From NCBI RefSeq assembly GCF_036030735.1, contig NZ_CP107928.1, forward strand, positions 1,488,001 through 1,552,000: 64,000 bases of DNA. Reading direction: 5' to 3'. This stretch comes from Streptomyces sp. NBC_00425 (GTDB lineage Bacteria > Actinomycetota > Actinomycetes > Streptomycetales > Streptomycetaceae). Made by a program: the position numbers and the translations under genes. The notes under the pieces were generated by a model that had not been told where the DNA came from, ran no database searches, and worked only from the letters and a program-made list of their open reading frames with translations. The number at the start of each line of letters is the position of its first letter. Within the stretch, counting starts at the first letter, position 1. Below are positions 49,401 to 64,000 of this stretch, piece after piece.

Positions 49401-52400
49401 GGAAGGCGTTGGCCGCGGCGTAGTTGGCCTGTCCCGGTCCGCCCAGGATGCCGGCGACCGACGAGAACAGGATGAAGTGCTTCAGGTCGGCGCCGCGCGT
49501 GAGGTCGTGCAGGTGCAGTGCCGCGTCCACCTTGGGCCGCAGCACAGTGGCGACCTGCTCCGGAGAAAGACCGGACACCGTCCCGTCGTCGAGGACGCCT
49601 GCGCTGTGCACCACGGCGGTCACGGGACGGTCGAGGCCGGCGAGCACCGTCGCCAGGGCCTCCCGGTCGGCCACGTCGCACGCTTCGACCGTCACGGACG
49701 CGCCCAGATCGGTGAGTTCGCCGATCAGGTCGTCGGCGCCGTCGGCCGCGCGTCCGCTTCTGCTCAGCAGCAACAGGTGGCGGGCGCCGTGTGCGGTGAC
49801 CATGTGCCGGGCGACGAGCCGGCCCAGGCCGGTGGTTCCGCCGGTGACGAGGGTGACGCCCTCCGGGTCGAGCGTTCGCGGTTCTTCGGACGCGAGGTCG
49901 GCGGCGCGCGTCAGGCGGGGGACGAGAACACCGCCTGCGCGAACGGCGGTCTGAGGTTCGCCGGACTCGACGGCGGCGCGCAGCCCGGCCACGTCCGCGG
50001 CGAGCGAGTCCGCCTCGGAGTCCAGGTCGATCAGGACGAGACGTCCGGGGTGTTCGGCCTGCACCGTCCGGGCGAGGCCCCACACGGGGGCCCCGGCCAG
50101 GTCGGCGACGCCGGAAGCGGGCTCGGCCGCGACGGCGCCACGGGTCGCGAGAACAAGACGAGTGGCCTCGTACCGTTCGTCGCGCAACCAGTGCTGCACC
50201 TGCGCGAGGGCTGCCTGCACGCGCGCGTGGACCGCGGCCGCGGTGTCGGCCATGCCATCGGCGGTGTCGGCCGTGGTGTGGGCGGCTCCCGGCCCGGAAC
50301 GGTCACAGAGCACGAGCAGGGTGTCGGGCGCGGGCCCCGAGACGTCCGCCGTCAGGTCCGGCACCCCGTGCGCGTCGAACCCCGCGTCGGTGAGGGCGGA
50401 GGCGGTGCGGGCGGCGTCGGGGCCCACCGCCAGCCACCGGCCCGCGGGCTGCGGCTCGGGCGGGGTCGTCACAGGCTGCCACTGGGTGTGCAGCAGCATC
50501 TGCCGGACGGTCTCGTCCTCCGCGGAAGCCGCTTCCCCCATGGGCCGCGTCGACAAGGCGCCCACGGAGACGACGAGGGCTCCCGCCGGGTCCACGGCGA
50601 GCAGCGCGACGCCCTCCGGCTCCGGCCGGGTCAGCAGCACTCGCAGCGTGGTGGCACCGGCCGCGTGCAGTCGTACACCGTGCCAGGAGAACGGCAGGTT
50701 GAGCGGGCCGGATACATCCTTGTCCACTTCGCCCAGGACGTCGGGATGCAGGGCAGCGTCCAGCAATGCCGGGTGCAGACTCCAGCCGTCGGTCGTCTCC
50801 CCTTCGGGCAGGGCGATTTCGGCGAAGACTTCCGCGTCCCTGGTCCACACGGCGCGCAGGCCCCGGAACGCGGGGCCGTAGCCGTATCCGGCCTGGGCCA
50901 TCCGTTCGTAGGCGTCCTCGACGGGCATCGCTTGCGCGCCCTGCGGTGGCCAGGTCGCGAGGGCTTCGGCGGCGGTGTCTTCCGGCAGGGCGGGGACCAG
51001 GAAGCCGTGGGCATGCCGGGACCACAGTGGGTCGGCCGTCGATTCGGCGCCGCTCTGCGGCGCGGAGTGGACGCTCACCGCACGGCGTCCCGAGGCGTCC
51101 GGCGCCCCGACGGTCACCTGCAGGCTGACGGTCTGCTGTGCCCCGACCAGGAGCGGGGCCTCGAGGACCAGTTCCTCGAGACAGGGGGCGCCCACCTCGT
51201 CACCCGCCCGGATCGCGGCCTCGACGAAGGCCGTTCCGGGAAACAGGACGGACCCGCGCACCACGTGGTCGGCCAGCCACGGATGCGTGGCCGTGGAGAC
51301 CCGCCCGGTGAACACCACGCCGTCCTCGTCCGCGCGGTGGATCGCGGCGCCCAGCAGCGGGTGCGCGACGGGGCGCAGGCCGAACGACTGCGGGTCACCG
51401 CCTGTCGGTGTGGTGAGCCAGTGGCGGGTGCCCTGGAAGGGGTAGGTGGGCAGGTCGGGGTGGATGGGTGTGGCGGTGGGCGCGGGGGTCGGGTGGAGGG
51501 TCACGCCCTGGGTCCAGGCGGTGCTGAGGGCGTGTGTCCAGTCGTGTGCGTCGCCGTGGTCGCGGTGGAGTGTGGCGAGGACGGCGCCCTGTTCGGCGAG
51601 GTCGTCCAGGGCGTCGAGTGTTTCCTGCGTCGGGAGGGTGAGGACGGGGTGGGGGCTGACCTCGATGAACGCGGTGATGCCGGCGTGGGCCAGGGCGCGG
51701 GTGGCGGCCTGGTAGTCGACGGTGTGACGCAGGTTGCGGTACCAGTAGTCGGCGTCCAGGTGGGCGCCGTCGACGGGACCGCCGGTCAGGGAGGAGTAGA
51801 AGGGCAGTTCGCCGCTGCGTGGTGCGACGGGTGCCAGCGCCTCGAGGATCTGCTCCTTGATGGCCTCGGCGTGAACGGAGTGGGAGGCGTAGTCGATGAG
51901 GACGCGTCGGTGGCGTACCTCGTTCTCCTCGCACCAGGCGCTGAGTTCGTCGAGGGCGTGGAGGGAGCCGGACAGGACGGTGTTGGCGGGGCTGTTGAGC
52001 GCTCCGATGTCCAGTCCGAGGTCGGCGGCGATGGTCTCGGCCCGCTCCCGCGGCACTGCCAGGGAGATCATTCCGCCGCGGCCGGCGATCTGGGAGATCA
52101 GCTTCGAGCGCAGCGTCACGATGCGCGCGCCGTCGGCCAGGGTGAGGGCGCCCGACACGGTCGCGGCGGCGATCTCGCCCTGCGAGTGACCCACCACCGC
52201 CACGGGACGGACGCCCGCGGCCTGCCACTGCGCGGCGAGGGACACCTTGACCGCCCACAGAGCCGGCTGGACGACGTCCACCCGATGGAAGTCGGGCTGA
52301 CCCGGCTCACCACGCAGCACCGCGAACAGGTCCCAGTCGACGAACGGCTCCAACGCCTCACGGCACTCCTGCATACGCCGCGCGAAAGCACCGCCGTCAT

Positions 52401-55400
52401 CCAGGAGTTCGACGGCCATGGACGGCCACTGGGCACCCTGACCGGGGAACACGAACACGGGATCACCCAGCCGGCGACCGGAGCCGCGCACCACACCCGC
52501 GTGGCCGTCCGCATCCGTGTCCGCCAGCGCCCGCAGACGCGTGACGAGTTGCGTGCGGTCGTCGCCGGTGATCGCGGCGCGGTGTTCGAACACCGTGCGC
52601 GAGCCCGCCAGCATGCCCGCCACCGTGTCGGTGGGCAGGTCCGGATGACGTTCCAGGAAGTCCGCCAGCCGTGCCGCCTGGGCCCGCAGCGCACCCTCAC
52701 CACGCCCCGACAGCAGCATCGGCACCCCCACCCCGCCGGACGGTTCGGCGACGGCTTCGGGAACAGGCTCGGCAGGCGGCTCCTCCAGGATCAGATGCGC
52801 GTTCGTACCACTGGCGCCGAAGGAGGAGACGCCGGCGCGGCGGGGAGTGCCCGTGCGCGGCCAGGGCTGGGATTCGGTCAGGAGCTGGAGTCGGTCTGTG
52901 CTCCAGTCGACGTGGGGTGAGGGTTCGTCGATGTGGAGCGTGCGCGGCAGCATGTCGTGCCTCATCGCCATGACCATCTTGATGACGCCGGCGACACCGG
53001 CCGCGGCCTGGGTGTGACCGATGTTGGACTTCACCGAACCCAGCAGGAGCGGCTCTCCGGCCGGACGGTCCTGACCGTAGGTCGCCAGAAGTGCCTGCGC
53101 CTCGATGGGGTCGCCGAGAGTGGTGCCGGTGCCGTGCGCCTCCACGGCGCTGATCTCGGCGGGAGCTAGGCCGGCCCGCGCCAGGGCGGTGCGGATCACC
53201 CGTTGCTGCGCGGGACCGTTCGGGGCGGTGAGCCCGTTGGAGGCGCCGTCCTGGTTGATCGCCGAACCCCGCACCACGGCCAGGACCGGATGCCCGAGTC
53301 TGCGGGCGTCCGACAGACGTTCCAGCAGGACCAGGCCGACACCCTCGGCGAAACCCGTGCCGTTCGCCCCGGCCGCGAACGCCCGACACCGACCGTCGTC
53401 CGAGAGCGCCCCCTGGCGGCTGAACTCCACGAGTGCACCGGGCGTCGACATGACGGTGGCGCCGCCCGCGAGGGCGAGGGTGCACTCGCCCTGCCGCAGC
53501 GACTGCGCCGCCAGATGGATCGCCACCAGCGACGACGAACACGCCGTGTCCACCGTGATCGCCGGCCCCAGCAGACCCAGCGTGTAGGAGATGCGGCCGG
53601 AGGCGACGCTGACGGCCGATCCGTTGCCGAGGTAGCCCTCCAGGTTCTCGGGGGCACGCTCGTGGAGGCCGGGGCCGTAGCCCCCGTACATCACACCGGC
53701 GAAGACGCCCGTCCGGCTGCCCTTCAGCGACCCCGGGTCGATGCCCGCGCGTTCGAAGGTCTCCCAGGCCGTCTCCAGCAGCAGCCGCTGCTGCGGATCC
53801 ATCGCCAGCGCCTCACGCGGCGATATCCCGAAGAACGCCTCGTCGAACCGCCCGGCGTCCTCCAGGAACGCGCCCTGCCGGGCGGACGACTTCCCACCGC
53901 CGCCGCCTTCCTCGCCCAGGAGCCGGTCCAGGTTCCAGCCCCGGTCGTCGGGAAGCGGTCCGACCGCGTCGGTCTCCGCCACGAGCAGGTCCCACAGCTC
54001 CTTGGGCGTCCGGGCCCCGCCGGGCAGGCGGCAGCCCATCGCCACGATGGCGATGGGCTCGTCCGACCGGCCCGTCACCGCCGTTGCCTCGGCGTCCCCC
54101 GCGCTCTCCGCGCTCTCCGCGCCGAGGCCGCCCTCCCCCAGGCCGTCGAGGTACCGCGCGAGGGCTTGCGGGGTCGGGTAGTCGTAGGCCACGGCGGCTG
54201 AGAGACGGTGGCCGGAGGCGGCCGACAGCCGGTCGCGGAGGGTCACGGCGGACAGGGAGGTGAAGCCGAGTTCGTGCAGAGGCCGATCGGCGGTCACCTC
54301 CTCCAAGGGCAGACCGAGGACGTCCGCGACCACGGAGCGCACCAGGCCGAGCAGCCCGTGCCGCGTCGTCGGAAGGACCGCGTCGGCGGACATCGGGATC
54401 GCGGCGGGCGCTGTTCCGGTCGGGCCTTCGGCGGCCAGATCGGGGCGGACGTTCACCGACGGATTGACGACGAGCAGCGTCGCGGGCAGCTCGGCCAGCC
54501 GCTGACGTGCGGTCTTCCCCGTCGACGTACGCGGGATGCCGTCGATGACGTGGAACTCGTCGGGCACCTTGAAGTAGGACAGTTCCCGACGGCAGGTCTC
54601 CAGAAGCTCGCGCGTGTCGATGCCCCCGGGGCCTTCCGGACCCGGCACCAGGTAGGCGACGGGCACCTCGCCCAGTACGGCGTGGGGCTTGCCCGCCACC
54701 GCGGCCTCGGCCACGCCGGGCACCCCGGCCAGGACGTGCTCCACCTCCGCGGGGTGGATGTTCTCGCCGCCGCGGATGATGAGTTCCTTGACCCGGCCGG
54801 TGATGGTGAGCCTCCCGGCGGAGTCCTGCCGGCCGAGGTCGCCGGTGCGGTACCAGCCGTCCACGAGCACGGCCCGGGTCGCCTCCGGGGCGTTGTGATA
54901 TCCGGTCATGGTGGCCGGACTGCGCACCCAGATCTCGCCCTCGTGGCCGGCAGTCACCTCCTCGCCGGTCAGCGCGTCCGTCAGACGCAGCGTCAGGCCG
55001 GGCAGCGGGGTGCCGGTCGTGCCCAGGACGCGTGGCCCGGTGAGGGCCTGCGTGGTGATGGCGCCTCCGGTCTCGCTGCTGCCGTAGCTGTCCAGGAGGC
55101 GGATGCCGAAGGCGTCCTCGAAGGCTTCGTGCAGCGCGGGCGGGCAGGCCGAGCCGGCCGCCATGCACACCCGCAGCTGCGGCAGTTCGAGCCCGCGCTC
55201 GCGGGCGAGGTCCACCATGCGGTGGTAGGTGGTGGGGGAGCCGACCAGGAAGGTGGCCCGCTCGCTGCGGACGGTCTCCATGATCTCGTCAGGGGCCGAG
55301 CCCTCCAGGATGTGGGCGAAGGCCCCGACGGCCAGCGTGGCGAGTACACCGATGTTGTGCGAGGCGGCATGGTACAGCGGCATCGGCCACACGAGGCGGT

Positions 55401-56034
55401 CGGTCGCGGACAGGCCGAGGATCGGCTGGGTGCATGCGGCCGTGGCCCAGAGGGACTTGCGCTGGGTCGTGACGACGCCCTTGGGACGTCCGGTGGTGCC
55501 GGAGGTGTACAGGATCCAGGCCGTCTCGTCCAGGCCCAGGTCGTCCCGAGCGTCGGCGGGCGGCGGGGTGACGGCGAGGTGCTCGAAGTCGGTGGCGCCC
55601 GCCACCGGTTCGGCGGCCCCGACGACGATCAGACGGCAGTCCAGCCCCGTGCTCCGACCGGTCCTCAGCAGCTGGGGCAGCTGCGCCGCGCCGCTGATCA
55701 CCGTGCGGGCGCCGCTGTCGAGGAGATGGTGGGCGAGCTCGGTGTCGGACGAGCGTGGGTCGACCGGCACGCCGACGGCTCCCGCGCGCGTGACGGCGAG
55801 ATAACTCTCCACCATCTCTACCCGGTTGCCCATGCGCAGCAGGACGCGGTCACCGCGTTCCACCCCGAGTGCGGCGAGGTGCCCGGCGAGGAACCGGGTG
55901 CGCCGCTCCAGAGCGCCGTAGGTGACGGAGCGCCGGGAGTCCTGGAAGACCCGCTCGTCCGCTCGCTGCAGTGCGTGGTGCGTGAGGATCTCGTGCAGCG
56001 GGCGGACAAGTGCGACGGAGGGCTCTTCGGTCAC
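43459..56034 (-). CDS. Type I PKS with CoA-ligase loading domain (PKS-A): CoL-ACP, KS-AT-DH-KR-ACP, KS-AT-DH(inactive)-KR-ACP
   Basis: A 4191-residue PKS from GTG 56034 (GGAAG 7 bases before; an upstream open extension lacks a ribosome site). Order: ligase 1-520 with TSGTTGRPKG, YRTGD and catalytic Lys about 507 in STGKTARQ; ACP about 590; KS 655-1080; AT 1190-1465; DH 1557-1830; KR 2060-2250; ACP about 2366; KS 2430-2856; AT 2968-3238; DH 3330-3600; KR 3820-4010; ACP about 4131. Both ATs have GHSQG with YASH or HASH, so both take methylmalonate. DH1 is intact (HPWLADH, then HVVRGSVLFP); DH2 has no such motif. KR1 is LDD and KR2 ADD (B-type). The expected chain is an aryl starter, an alpha-methyl alkene, then an alpha-methyl beta-hydroxy acyl group. 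KS2 reads AHSTGS for the usual AHGTGT. The protein stops soon after the last ACP with no docking helix, and the KASIII-like gene overlaps its end. Confidence 0.95.
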   Translation of the reverse strand: MTEEPSVALVRPLHEILTHHALQRADERVFQDSRRSVTYGALERRTRFLAGHLAALGVERGDRVLLRMGNRVEMVESYLAVTRAGAVGVPVDPRSSDTELAHHLLDSGARTVISGAAQLPQLLRTGRSTGLDCRLIVVGAAEPVAGATDFEHLAVTPPPADARDDLGLDETAWILYTSGTTGRPKGVVTTQRKSLWATAACTQPILGLSATDRLVWPMPLYHAASHNIGVLATLAVGAFAHILEGSAPDEIMETVRSERATFLVGSPTTYHRMVDLARERGLELPQLRVCMAAGSACPPALHEAFEDAFGIRLLDSYGSSETGGAITTQALTGPRVLGTTGTPLPGLTLRLTDALTGEEVTAGHEGEIWVRSPATMTGYHNAPEATRAVLVDGWYRTGDLGRQDSAGRLTITGRVKELIIRGGENIHPAEVEHVLAGVPGVAEAAVAGKPHAVLGEVPVAYLVPGPEGPGGIDTRELLETCRRELSYFKVPDEFHVIDGIPRTSTGKTARQRLAELPATLLVVNPSVNVRPDLAAEGPTGTAPAAIPMSADAVLPTTRHGLLGLVRSVVADVLGLPLEEVTADRPLHELGFTSLSAVTLRDRLSAASGHRLSAAVAYDYPTPQALARYLDGLGEGGLGAESAESAGDAEATAVTGRSDEPIAIVAMGCRLPGGARTPKELWDLLVAETDAVGPLPDDRGWNLDRLLGEEGGGGGKSSARQGAFLEDAGRFDEAFFGISPREALAMDPQQRLLLETAWETFERAGIDPGSLKGSRTGVFAGVMYGGYGPGLHERAPENLEGYLGNGSAVSVASGRISYTLGLLGPAITVDTACSSSLVAIHLAAQSLRQGECTLALAGGATVMSTPGALVEFSRQGALSDDGRCRAFAAGANGTGFAEGVGLVLLERLSDARRLGHPVLAVVRGSAINQDGASNGLTAPNGPAQQRVIRTALARAGLAPAEISAVEAHGTGTTLGDPIEAQALLATYGQDRPAGEPLLLGSVKSNIGHTQAAAGVAGVIKMVMAMRHDMLPRTLHIDEPSPHVDWSTDRLQLLTESQPWPRTGTPRRAGVSSFGASGTNAHLILEEPPAEPVPEAVAEPSGGVGVPMLLSGRGEGALRAQAARLADFLERHPDLPTDTVAGMLAGSRTVFEHRAAITGDDRTQLVTRLRALADTDADGHAGVVRGSGRRLGDPVFVFPGQGAQWPSMAVELLDDGGAFARRMQECREALEPFVDWDLFAVLRGEPGQPDFHRVDVVQPALWAVKVSLAAQWQAAGVRPVAVVGHSQGEIAAATVSGALTLADGARIVTLRSKLISQIAGRGGMISLAVPRERAETIAADLGLDIGALNSPANTVLSGSLHALDELSAWCEENEVRHRRVLIDYASHSVHAEAIKEQILEALAPVAPRSGELPFYSSLTGGPVDGAHLDADYWYRNLRHTVDYQAATRALAHAGITAFIEVSPHPVLTLPTQETLDALDDLAEQGAVLATLHRDHGDAHDWTHALSTAWTQGVTLHPTPAPTATPIHPDLPTYPFQGTRHWLTTPTGGDPQSFGLRPVAHPLLGAAIHRADEDGVVFTGRVSTATHPWLADHVVRGSVLFPGTAFVEAAIRAGDEVGAPCLEELVLEAPLLVGAQQTVSLQVTVGAPDASGRRAVSVHSAPQSGAESTADPLWSRHAHGFLVPALPEDTAAEALATWPPQGAQAMPVEDAYERMAQAGYGYGPAFRGLRAVWTRDAEVFAEIALPEGETTDGWSLHPALLDAALHPDVLGEVDKDVSGPLNLPFSWHGVRLHAAGATTLRVLLTRPEPEGVALLAVDPAGALVVSVGALSTRPMGEAASAEDETVRQMLLHTQWQPVTTPPEPQPAGRWLAVGPDAARTASALTDAGFDAHGVPDLTADVSGPAPDTLLVLCDRSGPGAAHTTADTADGMADTAAAVHARVQAALAQVQHWLRDERYEATRLVLATRGAVAAEPASGVADLAGAPVWGLARTVQAEHPGRLVLIDLDSEADSLAADVAGLRAAVESGEPQTAVRAGGVLVPRLTRAADLASEEPRTLDPEGVTLVTGGTTGLGRLVARHMVTAHGARHLLLLSRSGRAADGADDLIGELTDLGASVTVEACDVADREALATVLAGLDRPVTAVVHSAGVLDDGTVSGLSPEQVATVLRPKVDAALHLHDLTRGADLKHFILFSSVAGILGGPGQANYAAANAFLDALAEHRRSLGLPATAVAWGLWEAGGLTAHLGATDRVRIARNGVRSLEAEQGLALLDAAVARRGAAFVAALFDHAALRRRSGGVPTLLSGLVRAVTRRTAAVESGDAQGTGAWLAGLSAKEAERALLDAVRKHAAAVLGHESPQAVRADSAFKDIGFDSLSAVELRNRLNTATGLRLAPTVVFDHPTPQALAEHLAESRGGAAAAAPLPALRASATTDADPIAIVAMGCRLPGGVAGPEDLWELLRSGTDAISDFPDDRGWDLDALYDPDPDRPGTSYSRSGGFLEDAGRFDEAFFGISPREALAMDPQQRLLLETAWETFERAGIDPTSLGNSTAGVFVGAIAQEYGSTLLHEAPDGLDGMLLTGNATSVISGRLSYLLGLLGPAITVDTACSSSLVAIHLAAQSLRQGECTLALAGGATVLSTPGTFTAFSRQRAMSPDGRCRAFAAGANGTGFAEGVGLVLLERLSDARRLGHPVLAVVRGSAVNQDGASNGLTAPNGPAQQRLIRTALAQAALTPAEISAVEAHSTGSTLGDPIEAQALLATYGQDRPAGEPLLLGSVKSNIGHTQAAAGVAGVIKMVMAMRHDTLPRTLHIDEPSPHVDWSTGQAKLLTENQPWPRTGTPRRAGVSAFGISGTNAHLILEEPPAEPVPEAVAEPSGGVGVPMLLSGRGEGALRAQAGRVADFLDRYPDLSADVVARMLAGSRTVFEHRAAVAGDDRTELLTRLRALADTDADGHAGVVRGSGRRLGDPVFVFPGQGAQWPGMAVKLLDDGGAFARRMQECREALEPFVDWDLFAVLRGEPGQPDFHRVDVVQPALWAVKVSLAAQWQAAGVRPVAVVGHSQGEIAAATVSGALTLADGARIVTLRSKLISQIAGRGGMISLAVPRERAETIAADLGLDIGALNSPANTVLSGPVETLDQLTAWCEKHHVRHRRVPIDHASHSVHAEAIKEQILEALAPVAPRSGELPFYSSLTGGPVDGAHLDADYWYRNLRHTVDYQAATRALAHAGITAFIEVSPHPVLTPPTQETLDALDDLAEQGAVLATLHRDHGDTHDWTHALSTAWTQGVTLHPTPAPTATPIHPDLPTYPFQGTRHWLTTPTGASRGASGVGAVSTSHPLLGAAVELPGTETVVFTGRLSAGKPAWSADGQAEGVEQEVDWLAAELALSAGGQLGRGRLRTLTAQAPLVMPGSGAVQVRVTVGEGGEPGVRTVSVHSRRGDDVLGLPWTCHARGELVATAAEPDWDLETWPPADALPVPEPELRLEYRTLHSAVRSVWRRDSEVFAEILVPDALREEARRFGLHPALAQALLGLAGMKGVAPEIAAASRRVRDWGEVSLHASGASVLRVRVSQGPNGSVSLAAADATGSPVLSVPALRLAPVVRAELRASTVAQQDALFGIEWTAVDTRANTAGADATWAVVGEDPVRMRSSLMTAGRYTETYPDLTALAAAVEGGRPVPDVVVVPFLEQPGEPAGRELVDAVHATTARALQTARAWVSTPAFDRSRLVFLTSGAVPAVAGPDDTSPLNLAAAGVWGLIRGAQTEYPDRFVLVDTDLAKPTWRALDRVASSTEPQWALRGRTARVPRLARLVPGGALPGLDAGPDGTVLVTGGTGMLGSAVARHLVTEHGVRDLLLTSRQGPDAPEAAFLEAELTELGARVQVAACDVADHEALAALLTDRRIGAVVHTAGAADDGGLPSLTAERLSKVLRPKVDAVVNLYEQVREAGVGQFVLFSSAAGILGGPGQADYAAANAFLDAFAHHMRSRGVAATSIAWGPWAGASGLPGQAGKDRLPVAPRGTHPLTERQGLGLFDAAWAAGRGLVIASRLDFAGLAGDAETGNVASVLRAIVHVGARRTARATPAEQTDLRHRLAAMSKAERETVVTDLVRDRASAVLGHATPGSVAADAPLRNLGFDSLTALQLRTALVEATGLRLPTKVAFEFDTPVDLAAHLIERILAPASSRLNGTERPSDEN
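46082..47494. repeat. About 1.4-kb near-identical KS-AT linker/AT segment within PKS-A
   Basis: The AT region and the end of the KS of PKS-A module 2 match 51401-52813 (module 1) at a constant offset of 5319. The main interruption is a diverged patch near 46570-46660, around the HASH/YASH specificity motif. This reflects module duplication or conversion. Confidence 0.8.
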
Positions 56035-56149
56035 AGCTCGGCTTCCAATCACATGGGACGATGGACGGACTCTGACAATCCGGGGCCGCCATCCCCCAGG
56101 CACCGTCGGCACAAGGAGCGGCAGAGATCGTTCCCGATCCTTGCCAAGC

Positions 56150-56184
56150 AGTATGTCGAGGGGGGCACTAGGTCTTTCTCTAAA
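56150..56184 (-). promoter_or_regulatory. Likely promoter region of PKS-A
   Basis: On the minus strand a CATACT -10-like hexamer (56150-56155) is preceded by 12 bases and then an AT-rich element (56168-56184; plus strand CTAGGTCTTTCTCTAAA). No standard -35 is seen. The element resembles the one before PKS-B. A strong terminator just upstream (56224-56265) means PKS-A needs its own promoter here. Confidence 0.4.
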
Positions 56185-56223
56185 CCCGGCCCGGCATGCC
56201 CTGGACGCCGCCTGCCGGCAAGG

Positions 56224-56265
56224 CCGAGGGCCCTGCCCCCGTCGAGCGGGGGGCAGGGCCCTCGG
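56224..56265 (-). terminator. Strong terminator after PKS-D
   Basis: A perfect 17-bp GC-rich stem (56224-56240/56249-56265) with an 8-base loop begins 12 bp after the PKS-D stop. Confidence 0.85.
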
Positions 56266-56277
56266 TGCGGGGGCCGG

Positions 56278-64000
<7,723 letters not shown>

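Overview
The window is very GC-rich and codon-biased DNA from an actinomycete, almost certainly Streptomyces. The grounds are modular type I polyketide synthases (PKS) with Streptomyces-type ribosome binding sites, large LuxR regulators of the LAL class, a regulator gene carrying the rare leucine codon TTA, and futalosine-route menaquinone genes. It is the interior of a macrolide-type biosynthetic gene cluster. Both ends are cut: a P450 on the left and a PKS on the right run off the window.

Layout, left to right. 1-2983 (+): the end of one P450, a CYP105-like P450 and a BAHD-type acyltransferase, for late tailoring. 3262-10907 (+): three regulators, namely two LAL proteins and one PAS-LuxR protein. 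11120-30836 (-): two bimodular PKSs (PKS-C and PKS-B), all malonyl-specific with reductase-only modules, giving a run of 1,3-hydroxyls. 31120-37140: a divergent menaquinone-like block, with mqnD (-) facing mqnE, a ferredoxin, a type II thioesterase, mqnA and mqnC (+). 37237-39077 (+): a DrrAB-type ABC exporter. 39088-42434: a decayed copy of an acyl-ligase PKS. 42435-56034 (-): a KASIII-like acyltransferase translationally coupled to PKS-A, which has a CoA-ligase loading domain, an ACP and two methylmalonyl modules. 56278-64000 (-): the 3' end of PKS-D, holding the last macrolide module and the terminal thioesterase.

How the parts fit. MqnA, MqnE, MqnC and MqnD convert chorismate to 1,4-dihydroxy-6-naphthoate, with one step (MqnB or an equivalent) absent and presumably supplied by the housekeeping pathway. 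The ligase domain of PKS-A is a natural candidate to activate that bicyclic acid as a starter. PKS-A would extend it twice with methylmalonate. The KASIII-like protein, which has a Cys-His-Asp site rather than a condensing triad, could transfer the naphthoquinone acyl chain to a hydroxyl, for example on a sugar. PKS-B, PKS-C, PKS-D and PKSs outside the window would build a polyhydroxylated macrolactone. From memory, this matches the naphthoquinone macrolides PM100117/PM100118 of Streptomyces caniferus, whose cluster contains four futalosine-pathway homologues, and the related langkolide. I cannot confirm identity without a database. No glycosyltransferase or deoxysugar gene is in the window, so that part must lie outside.

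Transcription is divided by strong perfect hairpins (after the BAHD gene, between the convergent regulator and PKS-C, after mqnE, after mqnC and after PKS-D). Two different tandem repeats sit in the mqn block, and a TTA codon at position 3 of the second LAL gene suggests bldA-dependent timing.
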